A DNA stretch of 33,760 nucleotides from an uncultured Lachnospiraceae bacterium (GCA_910588285.1 CAJUQB010000054.1:1-33760), one strand, 5' to 3'. Counted from the first letter of the stretch, positions 1 to 8,949 are shown. Program-made: numbers and translations. The notes: generated from the sequence alone by a model not told the origin.

Positions 1-25
1 GTATTGTATCAAAAATGGAATTTGA

Positions 26-1336
26 TTTGTAGATACGGATTATTACCTACTTACCAATATCCGCCATATGGACCGCAATGTGCCGCCGGGGCTGTTGATT
101 GTCAAGGCAGGCAGCAAGTTTTACCAGGATGTATTTGTAGATATTGAAAAACATCCCAAGGCCTCCTACCTGATGATCAGCCAGGAGGGGGAGGTGTGCG
201 ATCAGCTGGGGGATGCGGCCATAGGGGAGCAGGAGCTTGCCATGATCCAGCAGAACCTCCCCTCCGTCGGAACCGAGGTCCGGGCGGTGGTGTATGAGGA
301 GCAGGCTTATTTCATCAGCCAGGATCCGGCCAAAGGCTTTCTGTTTGTCTCTGTTGTGCCTATGGCCGTGATTCAGCAGCCGGCCCGCATGTTCTGGCAG
401 ATCGTCTGCTGGGTGATGGCCGCGGCGATTACGGCCTGTATTGTGATTTCCTATCTTGTCTCCCGGCCCTACAGCACCAACATCCGGAAGCTTAGCGACT
501 GCATGAGCAATTTTAATGCAGAGAGCCTGAATCAATCGGTAGAAATACGAACCAACACGGAGCTGGATCAGATGGCAGTGGCCTACAATCATATGCTGGA
601 CCATATCGGGGACCTGATGAACCAGGTAAAGGCAGAGCAGGAGGAGATGCGGATCAATGAATACAATTCTCTGGTGTATCAGATCAATCCCCATTTTTTG
701 TATAATACCCTGGACAATATCCATATGCTGGCGCGTATCAACGGGGATACGCGGATGGTGACCCTGATCCAGTCCCTGTCCAGGATGCTGCGCATCAGCT
801 TGAGCAAGGGGGAGAATGAGGTGGCCCTTAGGGAGGAGCTGGACCATGTGCGGTCGTATCTGGAAATTGAAAAAATCAGGAGCAGCTTCCTGTTTACCTA
901 TGAGATTCAGGCAGAGGAAGGGGTTCTTCTGGAGAAGGTGCCCAAGATCATGCTGCAGCCCATTGTGGAAAACAGCATCAAATATGGGTTTGAGGAGCTG
1001 CATGAAGGCGGGCGCATTGAAATTACGGCTCAGGCACAGCTGCGGGGGGAGGCGTCCCTGCTTCGGATTGTGGTCAAAAACAATGGCAGCCCCATAGAGG
1101 CCCGGACCGCAGCCCGTTTGAACCAAATGCCGGAGCAGACCATGGAGGAGAACCGGAGAGCCTTCCCCCAAAAGAGCGGCGGGTATGGCATTGCAAATGT
1201 GGTAAGCCGCCTGCAGCTGCGGTATGGCAGGGATTTTCGGATGTATTATGAAGCAGAGCAGGAGGGCACCTGCTGCACCCTTGAGATACCGCTGTCAAAA
1301 AGCCCTCCGGACAGGATGCGCACCTCGCGGAGGTGA
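26..1336 (+). CDS. YesM-type sensor histidine kinase, 5' truncated
   Basis: The product is a membrane sensor kinase that would phosphorylate a partner response regulator, probably an AraC-type one lying outside the window. Counting from the ATG at 68, the remnant has the end of an extracellular sensing domain (to about 105), one membrane segment (about 108-132), a HAMP-like linker (133-185), the His_kinase H-box QINPHFLYNTLDN with H209, an N-box QPIVENSIKYG and a glycine box GGYGIANV. Complete relatives have another membrane segment and a longer extracellular domain, so the N-terminus is missing. The frame is open from 26 because an in-frame TGA lies at 23-25, and the residues just before the ATG (LLTNIRH) still look like kinase sequence. 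The ATG at 68 has no good ribosome binding site and is unlikely to be the native start. The sugar ABC operon follows, and kinases of this type usually control such operons. Confidence 0.85.
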   Translation, partial: FVDTDYYLLTNIRHMDRNVPPGLLIVKAGSKFYQDVFVDIEKHPKASYLMISQEGEVCDQLGDAAIGEQELAMIQQNLPSVGTEVRAVVYEEQAYFISQDPAKGFLFVSVVPMAVIQQPARMFWQIVCWVMAAAITACIVISYLVSRPYSTNIRKLSDCMSNFNAESLNQSVEIRTNTELDQMAVAYNHMLDHIGDLMNQVKAEQEEMRINEYNSLVYQINPHFLYNTLDNIHMLARINGDTRMVTLIQSLSRMLRISLSKGENEVALREELDHVRSYLEIEKIRSSFLFTYEIQAEEGVLLEKVPKIMLQPIVENSIKYGFEELHEGGRIEITAQAQLRGEASLLRIVVKNNGSPIEARTAARLNQMPEQTMEENRRAFPQKSGGYGIANVVSRLQLRYGRDFRMYYEAEQEGTCCTLEIPLSKSPPDRMRTSRR

Positions 1337-1367
1337 AATTAGCCGTGAACGGCACCGCTCGGGCGCG

Positions 1368-1390
1368 AAGAATGCGCAGAGCGCATTCTT
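1368..1390 (+). terminator. Perfect hairpin after the sensor kinase
   Basis: The arms AAGAATGCGC and GCGCATTCTT are perfectly complementary over 10 bp with a 3-nt loop, followed by the AT-rich tail TATTATAT. It lies 31 nt after the kinase stop and before the sugar-operon promoter, so it probably separates the two transcripts. The tail is not a clean T-run, so termination efficiency is uncertain. A related hairpin with the same GAATGCGC core occurs at 10422-10446. Confidence 0.5.
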
Positions 1391-1456
1391 TATTATATGG
1401 GCAGCCTTTGGGCCGAAAATAGTATAATTATTGATAAGTAAGGTATCCTTTCTTAT

Positions 1457-1485
1457 ACATATGATACAAAAAAACTTGCTATAAT
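1457..1485 (+). promoter_or_regulatory. Candidate promoter of the sugar ABC operon
   Basis: A perfect -10 hexamer TATAAT lies at 1480-1485, 46 nt before the ATG of the binding protein. The hexamer at the 17-nt spacing (ACATAT, 1457-1462) is a poor -35. A good -10 with a weak -35 fits a promoter that needs an activator, such as the AraC-type regulator that normally partners a YesM kinase. The activator link is inference. Confidence 0.5.
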
Positions 1486-1531
1486 ACAGGTGTCAACAGA
1501 CATCATTCAACAAAAAGAGGAGGTATGTAAA

Positions 1532-2941
1532 ATGTGTAAGAAAGGTTTGGCAATTATGTTGGGAGCAGCCATGATGCTGTCCCTGGCAGCCTGCGGGGGA
1601 GAAAAGGCAAAGGACCCGGCCGCGGAGGGAAGCGGCGGGGCGCAGAATACCGCGGAACAGGGCGAAACGGCACAGGAGGAGCCGGGGACGCCAGAGGAAG
1701 GGGCAGGGGCGCCCACAGGGGAGGAGATTAAGATTCCAATTATCCTGACCACAGGCGCCAACGATGCGCTGGACATCCAGATGCGGGGGATTATCGAGGA
1801 TTTTAACAAGGAGTATCAGGGAACCTACCAGATGGAGCCGGAATATTTGGCAGGCTCTGCGGATGATTACCGCTCCAAGCTGAAAATGCTCAATGCCTCC
1901 AATTCCATGCCTGCATTGATTACCATTGCCAATGAGCCGGCTTTTTATGAACTGCTGGTGGAGAACAACCGTCTGGTGGATGTGGCTCCCTATCTGGAGG
2001 AGGACCCGGAATGGAAGGGGCGCCTGATGCCCCAGGGAATCCTGGAATTCACCAGGGAGGACGGCAGCATTTATACGATTCCCGATCCGGGAATGTCCCT
2101 GACCGGCTTCTATTACAACAAAGAGCTCTTTGCGCAGGCAGGGATCAGCGAATTCCCCAAGACCTGGGAGGAATTTTGGGCTGCCTGTGAAGCATTAAAG
2201 GAGCAGAATATTCCGGCCCTGTCCCTCCACACAACGGAGACGGCCTGGTGTCCCATGCTTCTGGCAACCTCCTACCTGGGAGGAAGTGAGGAAGGCCGCA
2301 GGTTCATGACCCAGCAGTTCCCGGATGATTTTCAGACACCGGAGATGAAAGCGGCCATGGAGATTCTGGTGAAGCAGTTCTCCTATACAACGGCGGACGC
2401 AGTGGGGGGAACCTATGCTTTGGCGGCGAATAATTTTTTCAGTGGGAATACAGCCATGATTGCAAACGGCCCCTGGATGATGCCCAGCTTAAAGGATGAG
2501 GATTATGCCCAGCCGGGCTTTGAGGAGAAGGTGGGGTATGCCCCCTTCCCGGGCAATGTGATGATCGGCTCCGCCGGGGGCTGGTGTGTCACCACAGACC
2601 AGGGAGAGGACATTATAGAAGGCGCCATTACATTTATGAAATTCTATTCCAGAAAGGAATACGCCCAGAAGCGCGCCGTGGAATCCGGGGATCTCTCGCC
2701 GGTGGTGGAATTCCCCAAGGAGGAATACGAGAAGCTGATGCCTCCCATGAAGGACTGTGTGGATGTCTCCACCGCTGTGGATATCGTCCTGCCCAACTAC
2801 CAGACCAAATGGGATCCGGTGATCCAGAATGATGTGTTCGGACGGGAAATCCCCAATCTGATCTCCGGGAGCATTACGGTAGAGGAGTTCCTGAAAATGC
2901 TGAATGACGGCGCTGCCCAGTACAAAGAAGATATCCAGTAG
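1532..2941 (+). CDS. Extracellular sugar-binding lipoprotein of an ABC importer
   Basis: This is a family 1 extracellular solute-binding protein of 469 residues that captures a carbohydrate outside the cell and delivers it to the two permeases encoded next. The N-terminus has a lipoprotein signal peptide ending in the lipobox LAAC, followed by a low-complexity Gly/Glu/Ala linker. The body has the typical binding-protein sequence (GFYYNKELFAQAGI, PKTWEEFWAACEAL). The start is the ATG at 1532, set 8 nt after AGAGGAGG (1516-1523). An in-frame GTG at 1490 lacks a ribosome binding site and would put charged residues before the signal peptide. The substrate cannot be read from sequence; the GH13 enzyme downstream suggests an alpha-glucan oligosaccharide. 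No ABC ATPase is encoded in the operon, so a shared MsmX-type ATPase is presumably used (inference). Confidence 0.93.
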   Translation: MCKKGLAIMLGAAMMLSLAACGGEKAKDPAAEGSGGAQNTAEQGETAQEEPGTPEEGAGAPTGEEIKIPIILTTGANDALDIQMRGIIEDFNKEYQGTYQMEPEYLAGSADDYRSKLKMLNASNSMPALITIANEPAFYELLVENNRLVDVAPYLEEDPEWKGRLMPQGILEFTREDGSIYTIPDPGMSLTGFYYNKELFAQAGISEFPKTWEEFWAACEALKEQNIPALSLHTTETAWCPMLLATSYLGGSEEGRRFMTQQFPDDFQTPEMKAAMEILVKQFSYTTADAVGGTYALAANNFFSGNTAMIANGPWMMPSLKDEDYAQPGFEEKVGYAPFPGNVMIGSAGGWCVTTDQGEDIIEGAITFMKFYSRKEYAQKRAVESGDLSPVVEFPKEEYEKLMPPMKDCVDVSTAVDIVLPNYQTKWDPVIQNDVFGREIPNLISGSITVEEFLKMLNDGAAQYKEDIQ

Positions 2942-2951
2942 GAGTGTGCAG

Positions 2952-3821
2952 ATGAAGCAGAAAAATAAAATGTGGATTGCCTTGTTTTTGGCTCCGGCGC
3001 TGCTGATGTTTCTGCTGATCTACTTAGGCCCCCTTGTGCTGGCCTTTGTGTCCAGCTTCACGAAATGGAACGGGATGCAGTCCATGCGGTTTATCGGCTT
3101 GCAGAATTATATCCAGATTGTCAAGGATCCGGTGTTTCACACAGCCCTGTGCCATACGCTGCTGTGGGCCCTGCTGGCCGTATGCATTCACGTTCCCTTT
3201 GGGGTCCTGGTGGCCCTTGTCCTGAAGCGGAAGAGAAGGGGATGGCGCTTTGCCAGATCGGTGTTCATGCTGCCCAATATCATATCCAGATCCGCCCTGG
3301 CCCTGATGTTCCTTTTTATCTACAAGCCGGATGTGGGGGTGCTCAACACCCTGCTCCAGGGCCTGGGGCTTGGGCATCTTGCCAGGAACTGGCTGGTGGA
3401 TCCCAAGACAGCGCTGATGAGCGTTACCAATATCTGGCTGTGGTATGCAGCGGTGATCACCCTGATGGTTTTTTCGGAATTGAGCGCAATCCCGGCGGAG
3501 ATTGAGGAGTCGGCCAGGATGGACGGGGCCACGGCCCTGCAGGTGGACTGGTACATTTATCTGCCTCTGCTGCGCCGGGCCATTGGGACAGGGGCCATTG
3601 TTGCTGTGACAGCGGTGTTTAAGGAATTTGAATCCATTTATATGACCACCAATGGCGGCCCCGGGAATTCCACCATGACGATTTCCGTGATGATGGTCAA
3701 CAAGATTGTCCAGAGCAGCCAGTACGGGTATGCCAACACCCTGGGCATTATGCTGCTGGTGTTTGGGATTGCAGCCATGCTGCTGTGCAACAAATTGTTT
3801 GGCATGAACCGGGCAGATTAG
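2952..3821 (+). CDS. Carbohydrate ABC permease, MalF/UgpA type
   Basis: This 289-residue inner-membrane permease is one half of the transport channel of the importer. It has about six hydrophobic segments, starting with IALFLAPALLMFLLIYLGPL. The cytoplasmic EAA loop EIEESARMDGATALQVDWYIYLPLL contacts the ATPase and is diagnostic of the family. The chosen ATG follows AGGAG (2940-2944), which overlaps the stop of the binding-protein gene; a longer frame beginning at 2904 would overlap that gene by 38 nt and has no ribosome binding site. The MalG-type permease gene starts 10 nt downstream. Family assignment is secure and substrate is not known. Confidence 0.93.
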   Translation: MKQKNKMWIALFLAPALLMFLLIYLGPLVLAFVSSFTKWNGMQSMRFIGLQNYIQIVKDPVFHTALCHTLLWALLAVCIHVPFGVLVALVLKRKRRGWRFARSVFMLPNIISRSALALMFLFIYKPDVGVLNTLLQGLGLGHLARNWLVDPKTALMSVTNIWLWYAAVITLMVFSELSAIPAEIEESARMDGATALQVDWYIYLPLLRRAIGTGAIVAVTAVFKEFESIYMTTNGGPGNSTMTISVMMVNKIVQSSQYGYANTLGIMLLVFGIAAMLLCNKLFGMNRAD

Positions 3822-3831
3822 GAGGCGGATG

Positions 3832-4665
3832 ATGAAGCGAAAGAGATACATAGGACAGAAGGTGTTTGATTATCTTATCATGGCCATTGTGGTGATGATT
3901 TCTGCCTTCCCATTTTTGTGGGTATTTTTGTCCTCCTTTAAAACCAACAATCAGATTCTTTCCTCCAGCTTTTCCCTGCCCACCTCCTTTTATGTGGAGG
4001 GCTATAAAATTGCCATGGAGAAGGTAAATATTTTTTCCCGGTTTCTCACCTCGGCCATTGTTGCGTTCAGCAGCACGGCCCTGGCGGTTGCCATCTATGC
4101 CATGGCAGGGTATGTGCTGGCCCGCTGCCGCTTTTTTGGGAAAAATCTGATTTTCCTGCTATTAATTTCCTCCATGCTGATTCCGTCCAACGCTATGGTG
4201 CAGCCGGTATATTTTGTGATCAACAAGCTGGGATTGTACGATACCAGGCAGGGGCTGATTCTGGTGTATACGGGATTTGGGATGGCAATGAGCCTGTTTT
4301 TGCTGAAAAATTTTTTCCTGTCCATCCCACAGGAGCTGGAGGATGCGGCCTGCATTGACGGGGCGGGTTTTGGGCGGACCTTCTGGCATGTGATGCTGCC
4401 CATCAGCAGATCCGCCATGGCCAGCGCGGCGATTCTGACCTTTATATTTTCCTGGAATGAATTTATGTATGCCATGCTGCTGACCTCAAGCGAGCGGAAC
4501 CGGACCCTGCCATTGACCATCAAATATTTTACCTCCACCTTCAGCTTCAATTATTCCTCCATGTTTGCGGCTCTGGTGCTCTGTATCCTGCCCACGTTGG
4601 TTGTGTACATCTTTTTGCAGGAGCAGATCGCGGAAAGCATGGTGGCGGGATCAGTGAAAGGGTGA
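3832..4665 (+). CDS. Carbohydrate ABC permease, MalG type
   Basis: This is the second permease of the importer, about 277 residues with six predicted membrane spans. The EAA loop reads ELEDAACIDGAGFGRTFWHVMLPI near the middle, as in MalG/LacG/UgpE proteins. Two ATGs stand side by side at 3829 and 3832. GGAGG at 3821-3825 leaves 3 nt to the first and 6 nt to the second, so the second is preferred. The stop of the preceding permease overlaps this ribosome binding site, which indicates translational coupling. It works with the MalF-type partner and the lipoprotein; a separate housekeeping ATPase is needed because none is encoded here. Confidence 0.93.
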   Translation: MKRKRYIGQKVFDYLIMAIVVMISAFPFLWVFLSSFKTNNQILSSSFSLPTSFYVEGYKIAMEKVNIFSRFLTSAIVAFSSTALAVAIYAMAGYVLARCRFFGKNLIFLLLISSMLIPSNAMVQPVYFVINKLGLYDTRQGLILVYTGFGMAMSLFLLKNFFLSIPQELEDAACIDGAGFGRTFWHVMLPISRSAMASAAILTFIFSWNEFMYAMLLTSSERNRTLPLTIKYFTSTFSFNYSSMFAALVLCILPTLVVYIFLQEQIAESMVAGSVKG

Positions 4666-4696
4666 GTGTACCTGGAATGAAAGGAGGATACGGCGA

Positions 4697-6457
4697 ATGA
4701 ACTATCCCATAACAGAGGCGCCGGGGTATCTGGATCAGCTGATTATTTATGAAATTGCAACCAAGGGCTTTACCTCCCCGGAGGGCCCGGAGTCAGGGAC
4801 CTTTGCTTCCCTGGCAGAGAAAATGCCTTACCTGGAGGAGCTGGGGATCAATGGAATCTGGCTCAGCGGCCATCAGCAGTGCCATGGCAGCCATTTTTAT
4901 AACATTTGGACAGAGTATGCCTGCATAAGGCCGGACCGGCTGGATGAAAGCCTGGGCACGGAGGCGGAATTTAAGGAGCTGGTGGCCTGTGCCCACCGCC
5001 ACAATATACGTGTATTTTTGGATGTGATTACCCATGGCGTGATGGCGGACAGCCCCCTTGTGAGGGAGCATCCCCACTGGTTTGCAGGGGGCTCCTGGGG
5101 GATGACGGATTATGACTGGTATGGCGGTCATGAGGATTTGGACGAATGGTGGGTAAATACATGGATGTGGTATATCACAGAATGCGGCATTGACGGCTTC
5201 CGGCTGGATGTGGCCCATTACCGGAATGACCTGTGGGCGCTGATCCGCAAAAAGGCAAAGGAGTGGGGAAAGGAGCTTGTGATCATCGCGGAATCCGGGC
5301 CGGCCATCCGGGGGGTGACGGATGTGATCCAGTGCGGGGAAACCATCAGCCATAACTGGGGAAGGAACCATTCCACCGGGCTTCTGGAAAATGTGGCGGA
5401 CTACTGCCGGGACAGGCAGGAGCGGCGGGAGGAGCGGTACGACGTGGAGATCTGTTATGAGGATGGGACAGTACAGACCAGCCAGGCCAATGAGGGCTTA
5501 AGCCGCAGGAAGGTCCTGCGTCTTGCGGGGATGGAATATGACACCCTTCTGGTGGAGGAGGAAGTCCCTGGGATTGCCTATGTCAACCAGATGGGGATTC
5601 TGCGGATTGAAAATGTTTACCAGAGAAAGCCCATCCACAATATTAAAATCAGCGACTGGGAGGGCCATGACTGGAACAGCAATCAGGCGGAAACCCTGGG
5701 GAAGGATTTTTATATCACCTACCAGCGGGAGGGAACGGCCCTTGTGGCCAGATTCCCTCTGCGGATGCAGGATGGCCAGCGGTTTGTGATCCAGCTGAGC
5801 TGTCATGACAATGGCTGGGACGGCTTTCCCCTGGATCAGGATCCATATGGCCTAAAGGGGAGCCGTTACCTGGCAGGGTATGCCTGCCTGCTTGCGCCGG
5901 GGATTCCCATTTTTATGGCAGGGGAGGAATTCCATGCAGCCTACCGGCCCCTGCCCCGGCTGACCCCCGGCCTGTTCGGGGAGGGGGAGCCGGGACGGGG
6001 CCGGTGGCTCTATGGCGCCTGGCTGGACTGGGAGCAGCAGAGGATTCCGGAAAAAGCGGCCATGCTTTGGGACATGAAGCGGCTGATTGCCCTGCGAAAG
6101 GAGCTGGGGAATTTTATAAAGCCCTGCCGAATGGGGGAGAGGGAACGGAATTTCTGCTCCATTGCCTATGAGTCACGGGAGGAGCTTCCAATCCCGTATT
6201 ACTACCAGGAGGGGCAGGAGGGGCTGCTGGTGGCGGCAAACCCCTGGGAGGACCGGGAGGCTGAGGCAGTCTTTTTGTGGAAGGAGCTTCTGGAGCCAGG
6301 GGCTGTGTACCAGGTGCAGAGCCTGTTTGGGGAACCGGAGGAGCTGGTGGAGACAGGAGAGGAGCTAAGAGGGCATGTCTGGAAGATCAAAAGGGATAAG
6401 CAGCCCGGAGGCGGCCTTCTTGTGCTGCGGATCCGGCGGATGGAGGAGCAGCCATGA
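4697..6457 (+). CDS. GH13 alpha-amylase-family glycoside hydrolase
   Basis: This 586-residue protein has no signal peptide, so it should act in the cytoplasm on oligosaccharides brought in by the adjacent ABC importer. The retaining GH13 catalytic triad is visible: nucleophile D171 in GFRLDVAHY, acid/base E199 in IIAESGP, and transition-state D371 in SCHDNG. Conserved region I reads DVITHG instead of the usual DxxxNH, so the usual His is shifted or lost. About 170 residues separate E199 from D371, far more than usual; a beta-rich, charged stretch (about 236-360) is inserted there. The C-terminal part (about 500-586) looks like the beta-sandwich domain C. The start follows AAGGAGG. The next gene overlaps by 4 nt (ATGA). 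The exact specificity (hydrolase or transglycosylase) is not readable. Confidence 0.88.
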   Translation: MNYPITEAPGYLDQLIIYEIATKGFTSPEGPESGTFASLAEKMPYLEELGINGIWLSGHQQCHGSHFYNIWTEYACIRPDRLDESLGTEAEFKELVACAHRHNIRVFLDVITHGVMADSPLVREHPHWFAGGSWGMTDYDWYGGHEDLDEWWVNTWMWYITECGIDGFRLDVAHYRNDLWALIRKKAKEWGKELVIIAESGPAIRGVTDVIQCGETISHNWGRNHSTGLLENVADYCRDRQERREERYDVEICYEDGTVQTSQANEGLSRRKVLRLAGMEYDTLLVEEEVPGIAYVNQMGILRIENVYQRKPIHNIKISDWEGHDWNSNQAETLGKDFYITYQREGTALVARFPLRMQDGQRFVIQLSCHDNGWDGFPLDQDPYGLKGSRYLAGYACLLAPGIPIFMAGEEFHAAYRPLPRLTPGLFGEGEPGRGRWLYGAWLDWEQQRIPEKAAMLWDMKRLIALRKELGNFIKPCRMGERERNFCSIAYESREELPIPYYYQEGQEGLLVAANPWEDREAEAVFLWKELLEPGAVYQVQSLFGEPEELVETGEELRGHVWKIKRDKQPGGGLLVLRIRRMEEQP

Positions 6458-7476
6458 ATGGATATGAACGCTGTATGGCAGCAATCAAGGGACAGCCGGT
6501 GGATCGGCTGCCAGTGGATTTGCACAATTTCCTGATGTGCGCCCAGGATTCCGGCATGGGGTACGACGAGTTTGTCCGGGACGGAGCGGCCATGGCCAGG
6601 ATGCAGCTTGCGCTCTGGAGGGAATTTGGCCATGACATGCTGCTGGTGGAAAACGGGACGGCAGCACTGGCGGAGGCTTTGGGCTGCCAGGTAGCCTGCC
6701 GGCCCGACGGCCCGCCGGTTGTGGAGAAGCCATTGATTGGGGGACCGGAGGAGATTCCGGGCCTGAAAATACCGGAGAATTTCTGGGACAGCCCCATGCT
6801 TCGGGCCAACCTGGAGGCAGTGGGAAGGCTTCGGGAGGTCCTGGGGGACCAGGCGTTTGTGATGGGCAGGGGAGATCAGGGGCCCTTTAGCCTGGCTTCC
6901 CAGCTCTACGGGATGGAGCGGTTGCTGATGGAGCTCATGGATGAGGAGCAGACCGGGAATATCCTTAAGCTGGTGGAATTCTGCACCCAGGCCTGCATCC
7001 AATATCAGAGCAGGCTCCTTCAGGCAGGGGCCCATGGCACCTCCATGGGGGACAGCATGGCGGGGCCGGATGTGCTCTCCCCTTCCATGTACCGGGAATT
7101 TGCCATGTGGGCGGAGGAGAAGGTGATTCATGGGATCCATGGGCAGGGAGGCATCATCTCCCTGCATATCTGCGGAAATGCCACTCCGATTCTTAGACAG
7201 CTGTGCGGCCTGGGAGCCGATATCCTGGAAATTGACGAGAAAACAGACCTGAATAAGGCCCTTTGGGAAGCCAGGGGGAAATGCGCGCTGCTGGGGCAGA
7301 TTTCCCCAACGCTTCTGCGGAACGGGAGGGCAGCAGAGATTGCCGCTGAGGTGGAACGGACCGTGGAGACAGCCGGCGGGCAGACCGCCACAGGATTGAT
7401 CCTAGGGCCCGGCTGCGCCCTTGCGGGGGATACCCCAAAAGAAAACGTGAAGCTGCTGGTACAGCGGGGGCTGTGA
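6454..7476 (+). CDS. UroD/MtaA-family (uroporphyrinogen decarboxylase-like) protein
   Basis: This 340-residue protein belongs to the uroporphyrinogen decarboxylase superfamily, which also holds zinc-dependent corrinoid methyltransferases (MtaA, CmuA). Family features are the N-terminal ERCMAAIKGQPVDRLPV, the internal GDQGPFSLASQLYG, and a barrel-type C-terminal half. The zinc-type motif H238-x-C240 with a distant C321 (LGPGCAL) matches the H-x-C-x(n)-C site of MtaA-like enzymes and argues against a true heme-pathway decarboxylase. No corrinoid protein or methyltransferase partner is seen. The gene overlaps the GH13 gene by 4 nt, so it is co-translated with sugar metabolism genes. Its reaction is unknown. 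Confidence 0.8.
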   Translation: MNGYERCMAAIKGQPVDRLPVDLHNFLMCAQDSGMGYDEFVRDGAAMARMQLALWREFGHDMLLVENGTAALAEALGCQVACRPDGPPVVEKPLIGGPEEIPGLKIPENFWDSPMLRANLEAVGRLREVLGDQAFVMGRGDQGPFSLASQLYGMERLLMELMDEEQTGNILKLVEFCTQACIQYQSRLLQAGAHGTSMGDSMAGPDVLSPSMYREFAMWAEEKVIHGIHGQGGIISLHICGNATPILRQLCGLGADILEIDEKTDLNKALWEARGKCALLGQISPTLLRNGRAAEIAAEVERTVETAGGQTATGLILGPGCALAGDTPKENVKLLVQRGL

Positions 7477-7479
7477 GGC

Positions 7480-7499
7480 AGCCAGGATCATTCCTGGCT
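7480..7499. other. Hairpin between convergent genes
   Basis: AGCCAGGA (7480-7487) and TCCTGGCT (7492-7499) form a perfect 8-bp stem with a 4-nt loop between the end of the UroD-like gene and the end of trkH, overlapping the trkH stop. Neither strand has a T-run after it. It may act as a bidirectional transcript end, but it is not a canonical intrinsic terminator. Confidence 0.45.
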
Positions 7500-8949
7500 A
7501 CCGATGCCTCCAGGTGCTTCTGGAAAAGAGCACCAGAATCGGGAAGATCTCCAGACGGCCTGCCAGCATGTCAGCAATCAGAATCAGCTTGGACAGGATG
7601 CCGAAATCCCCGAAGTTGCAGGTAGGGCCTACTGCATCCAGACCCGGGCCGATGTTGTTGAAGCATGCCACCACAGCGGAGAGGCTGGTGGTCAGGGAGA
7701 AGTTGTCCAAAGAGACAATGAGCACGCTGGCCACAATAATGACCACATAGGCCGCCAGATAGGCGTTGGTGTTGTCCAGTACCGACTCCTCCACCATCTG
7801 ATTGTTGTTGCGGATAACCTGCACCTTCTGGGGATGCAGGATCTTGCGGATGTTCCGGTGCAGGCTTTTGAACAGCAGGAGAACACGGCCGCATTTGAAG
7901 CCGCCGCCAGTGCTTCCGGCACAAGCTCCCACCAGCATCAGGCACAGAAGAAGGGCCTTGGAGAATTCCGGCCACAGGTCAAAGTCTGTGGTGGCAAAGC
8001 CGGTGGTGGTGATGATACTGGATACCTGGAAGGCCGCATGGCGGACAGTTTCTGCCAGGGTGCCGTAGGTATCCTTCAGGTTTATGACAATCAGGATAAT
8101 ACTTCCTGCCACAAGGCCCAGATAGAGACGGAGCTCCTCATCCCGAAAGACATTTTTGAACTGGCGCATCAGCAGCAGGTAATAGCAGCTGAAATTGATG
8201 CCGAACAGCAGCATAAATACGGTGCATACGTTTTGCAGATAGGGGCTGTAGCCTGCAATGCTGTCGTTTTTGATGCCAAAGCCTCCTGTCCCGGCAGTGC
8301 CAAAGGCAGTGCAGACAGAGTCAAAGAGGGGCATCCCGCCCAGAAACAGGAACAGGAAATTGATTACTGTAAGCAAAACGTAAATCAGATACAGGATCCG
8401 GGCAGTGGAGCGGATGCGGGGAACCAGCTTGCCCACATTGGGGCCAGGGCTTTCCGCCCGCATCAGGTGCATGGTAAAGCCGTTGCTTTTGCTGCCCGGC
8501 GCTACGGCAAGAAGAAATACCAGGACCCCCATGCCCCCCAGCCAGTGGCTGAAGCTGCGCCAGTAGAGGATGCCCCGGGACAGGCTCTCCACCTCCGGAA
8601 GAATGGATGCTCCCGTTGTGGTAAAGCCTGAGACAATCTCAAACAGGGCGTCCAGAAAATGGGGGATCTCCCTGGAAAAATAAAAGGGAAGACAGCCCCC
8701 CAGGCTTAGGGCAATCCAGCCGAAGCCCACGCTGGCCAGGCCTTCCCTGGCATAAAAGCCGTTCCTTTTCTTGTGGCAGATGAGCAGCAAAAGGCCTGCA
8801 AAGACACAGATCACCACAATGGCTGCAACAAAAGACCAGGCGGCTTTGTAGGCCTGGTCAAAGAGGGAAATCAAAAGAGCAGGAATCATAAAAACTGCTT
8901 CTAACAGTAATATCTGGGCAATAAAGCGCCCCATCATCTTAAAATTCAT
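7498..8949 (-). CDS. trkH: TrkH/KtrB-type potassium uptake channel subunit
   Basis: This 483-residue integral membrane protein forms the potassium-conducting pore of a Trk/Ktr uptake system. Four repeated pore loops can be seen: SGFTTTGAS, GTAGTGGFG, ITTTGFATTD and AGSTGGGFKCGR, each with the selectivity-filter glycine. Length and the many hydrophobic segments fit TrkH. It is the second gene after trkA, 19 nt downstream, with the ribosome binding site AGAGGTGG just before the ATG. The neighbouring gene encodes the cytosolic gating ring, so the two form a complete uptake system. The symbol is assigned by family; KtrB would be an equally fair name. Confidence 0.93.
   Translation of the reverse strand: MNFKMMGRFIAQILLLEAVFMIPALLISLFDQAYKAAWSFVAAIVVICVFAGLLLLICHKKRNGFYAREGLASVGFGWIALSLGGCLPFYFSREIPHFLDALFEIVSGFTTTGASILPEVESLSRGILYWRSFSHWLGGMGVLVFLLAVAPGSKSNGFTMHLMRAESPGPNVGKLVPRIRSTARILYLIYVLLTVINFLFLFLGGMPLFDSVCTAFGTAGTGGFGIKNDSIAGYSPYLQNVCTVFMLLFGINFSCYYLLLMRQFKNVFRDEELRLYLGLVAGSIILIVINLKDTYGTLAETVRHAAFQVSSIITTTGFATTDFDLWPEFSKALLLCLMLVGACAGSTGGGFKCGRVLLLFKSLHRNIRKILHPQKVQVIRNNNQMVEESVLDNTNAYLAAYVVIIVASVLIVSLDNFSLTTSLSAVVACFNNIGPGLDAVGPTCNFGDFGILSKLILIADMLAGRLEIFPILVLFSRSTWRHR

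Noticed and set aside
47..1171. 374-codon minus-strand frame opposite the sensor kinase
   Set aside because: It is His/Gln/Leu-rich shadow coding; the plus strand carries H-, N- and G-boxes.
7480..7499. Hairpin as an intrinsic terminator for the UroD-like gene or trkH
   Set aside because: The stem is good, but no T-run follows on either strand. It is listed only as a hairpin.
7504..8631. 375-codon plus-strand frame opposite trkH
   Set aside because: It is a shadow of a clear TrkH gene with pore-loop motifs on the other strand, and has no recognisable domain.
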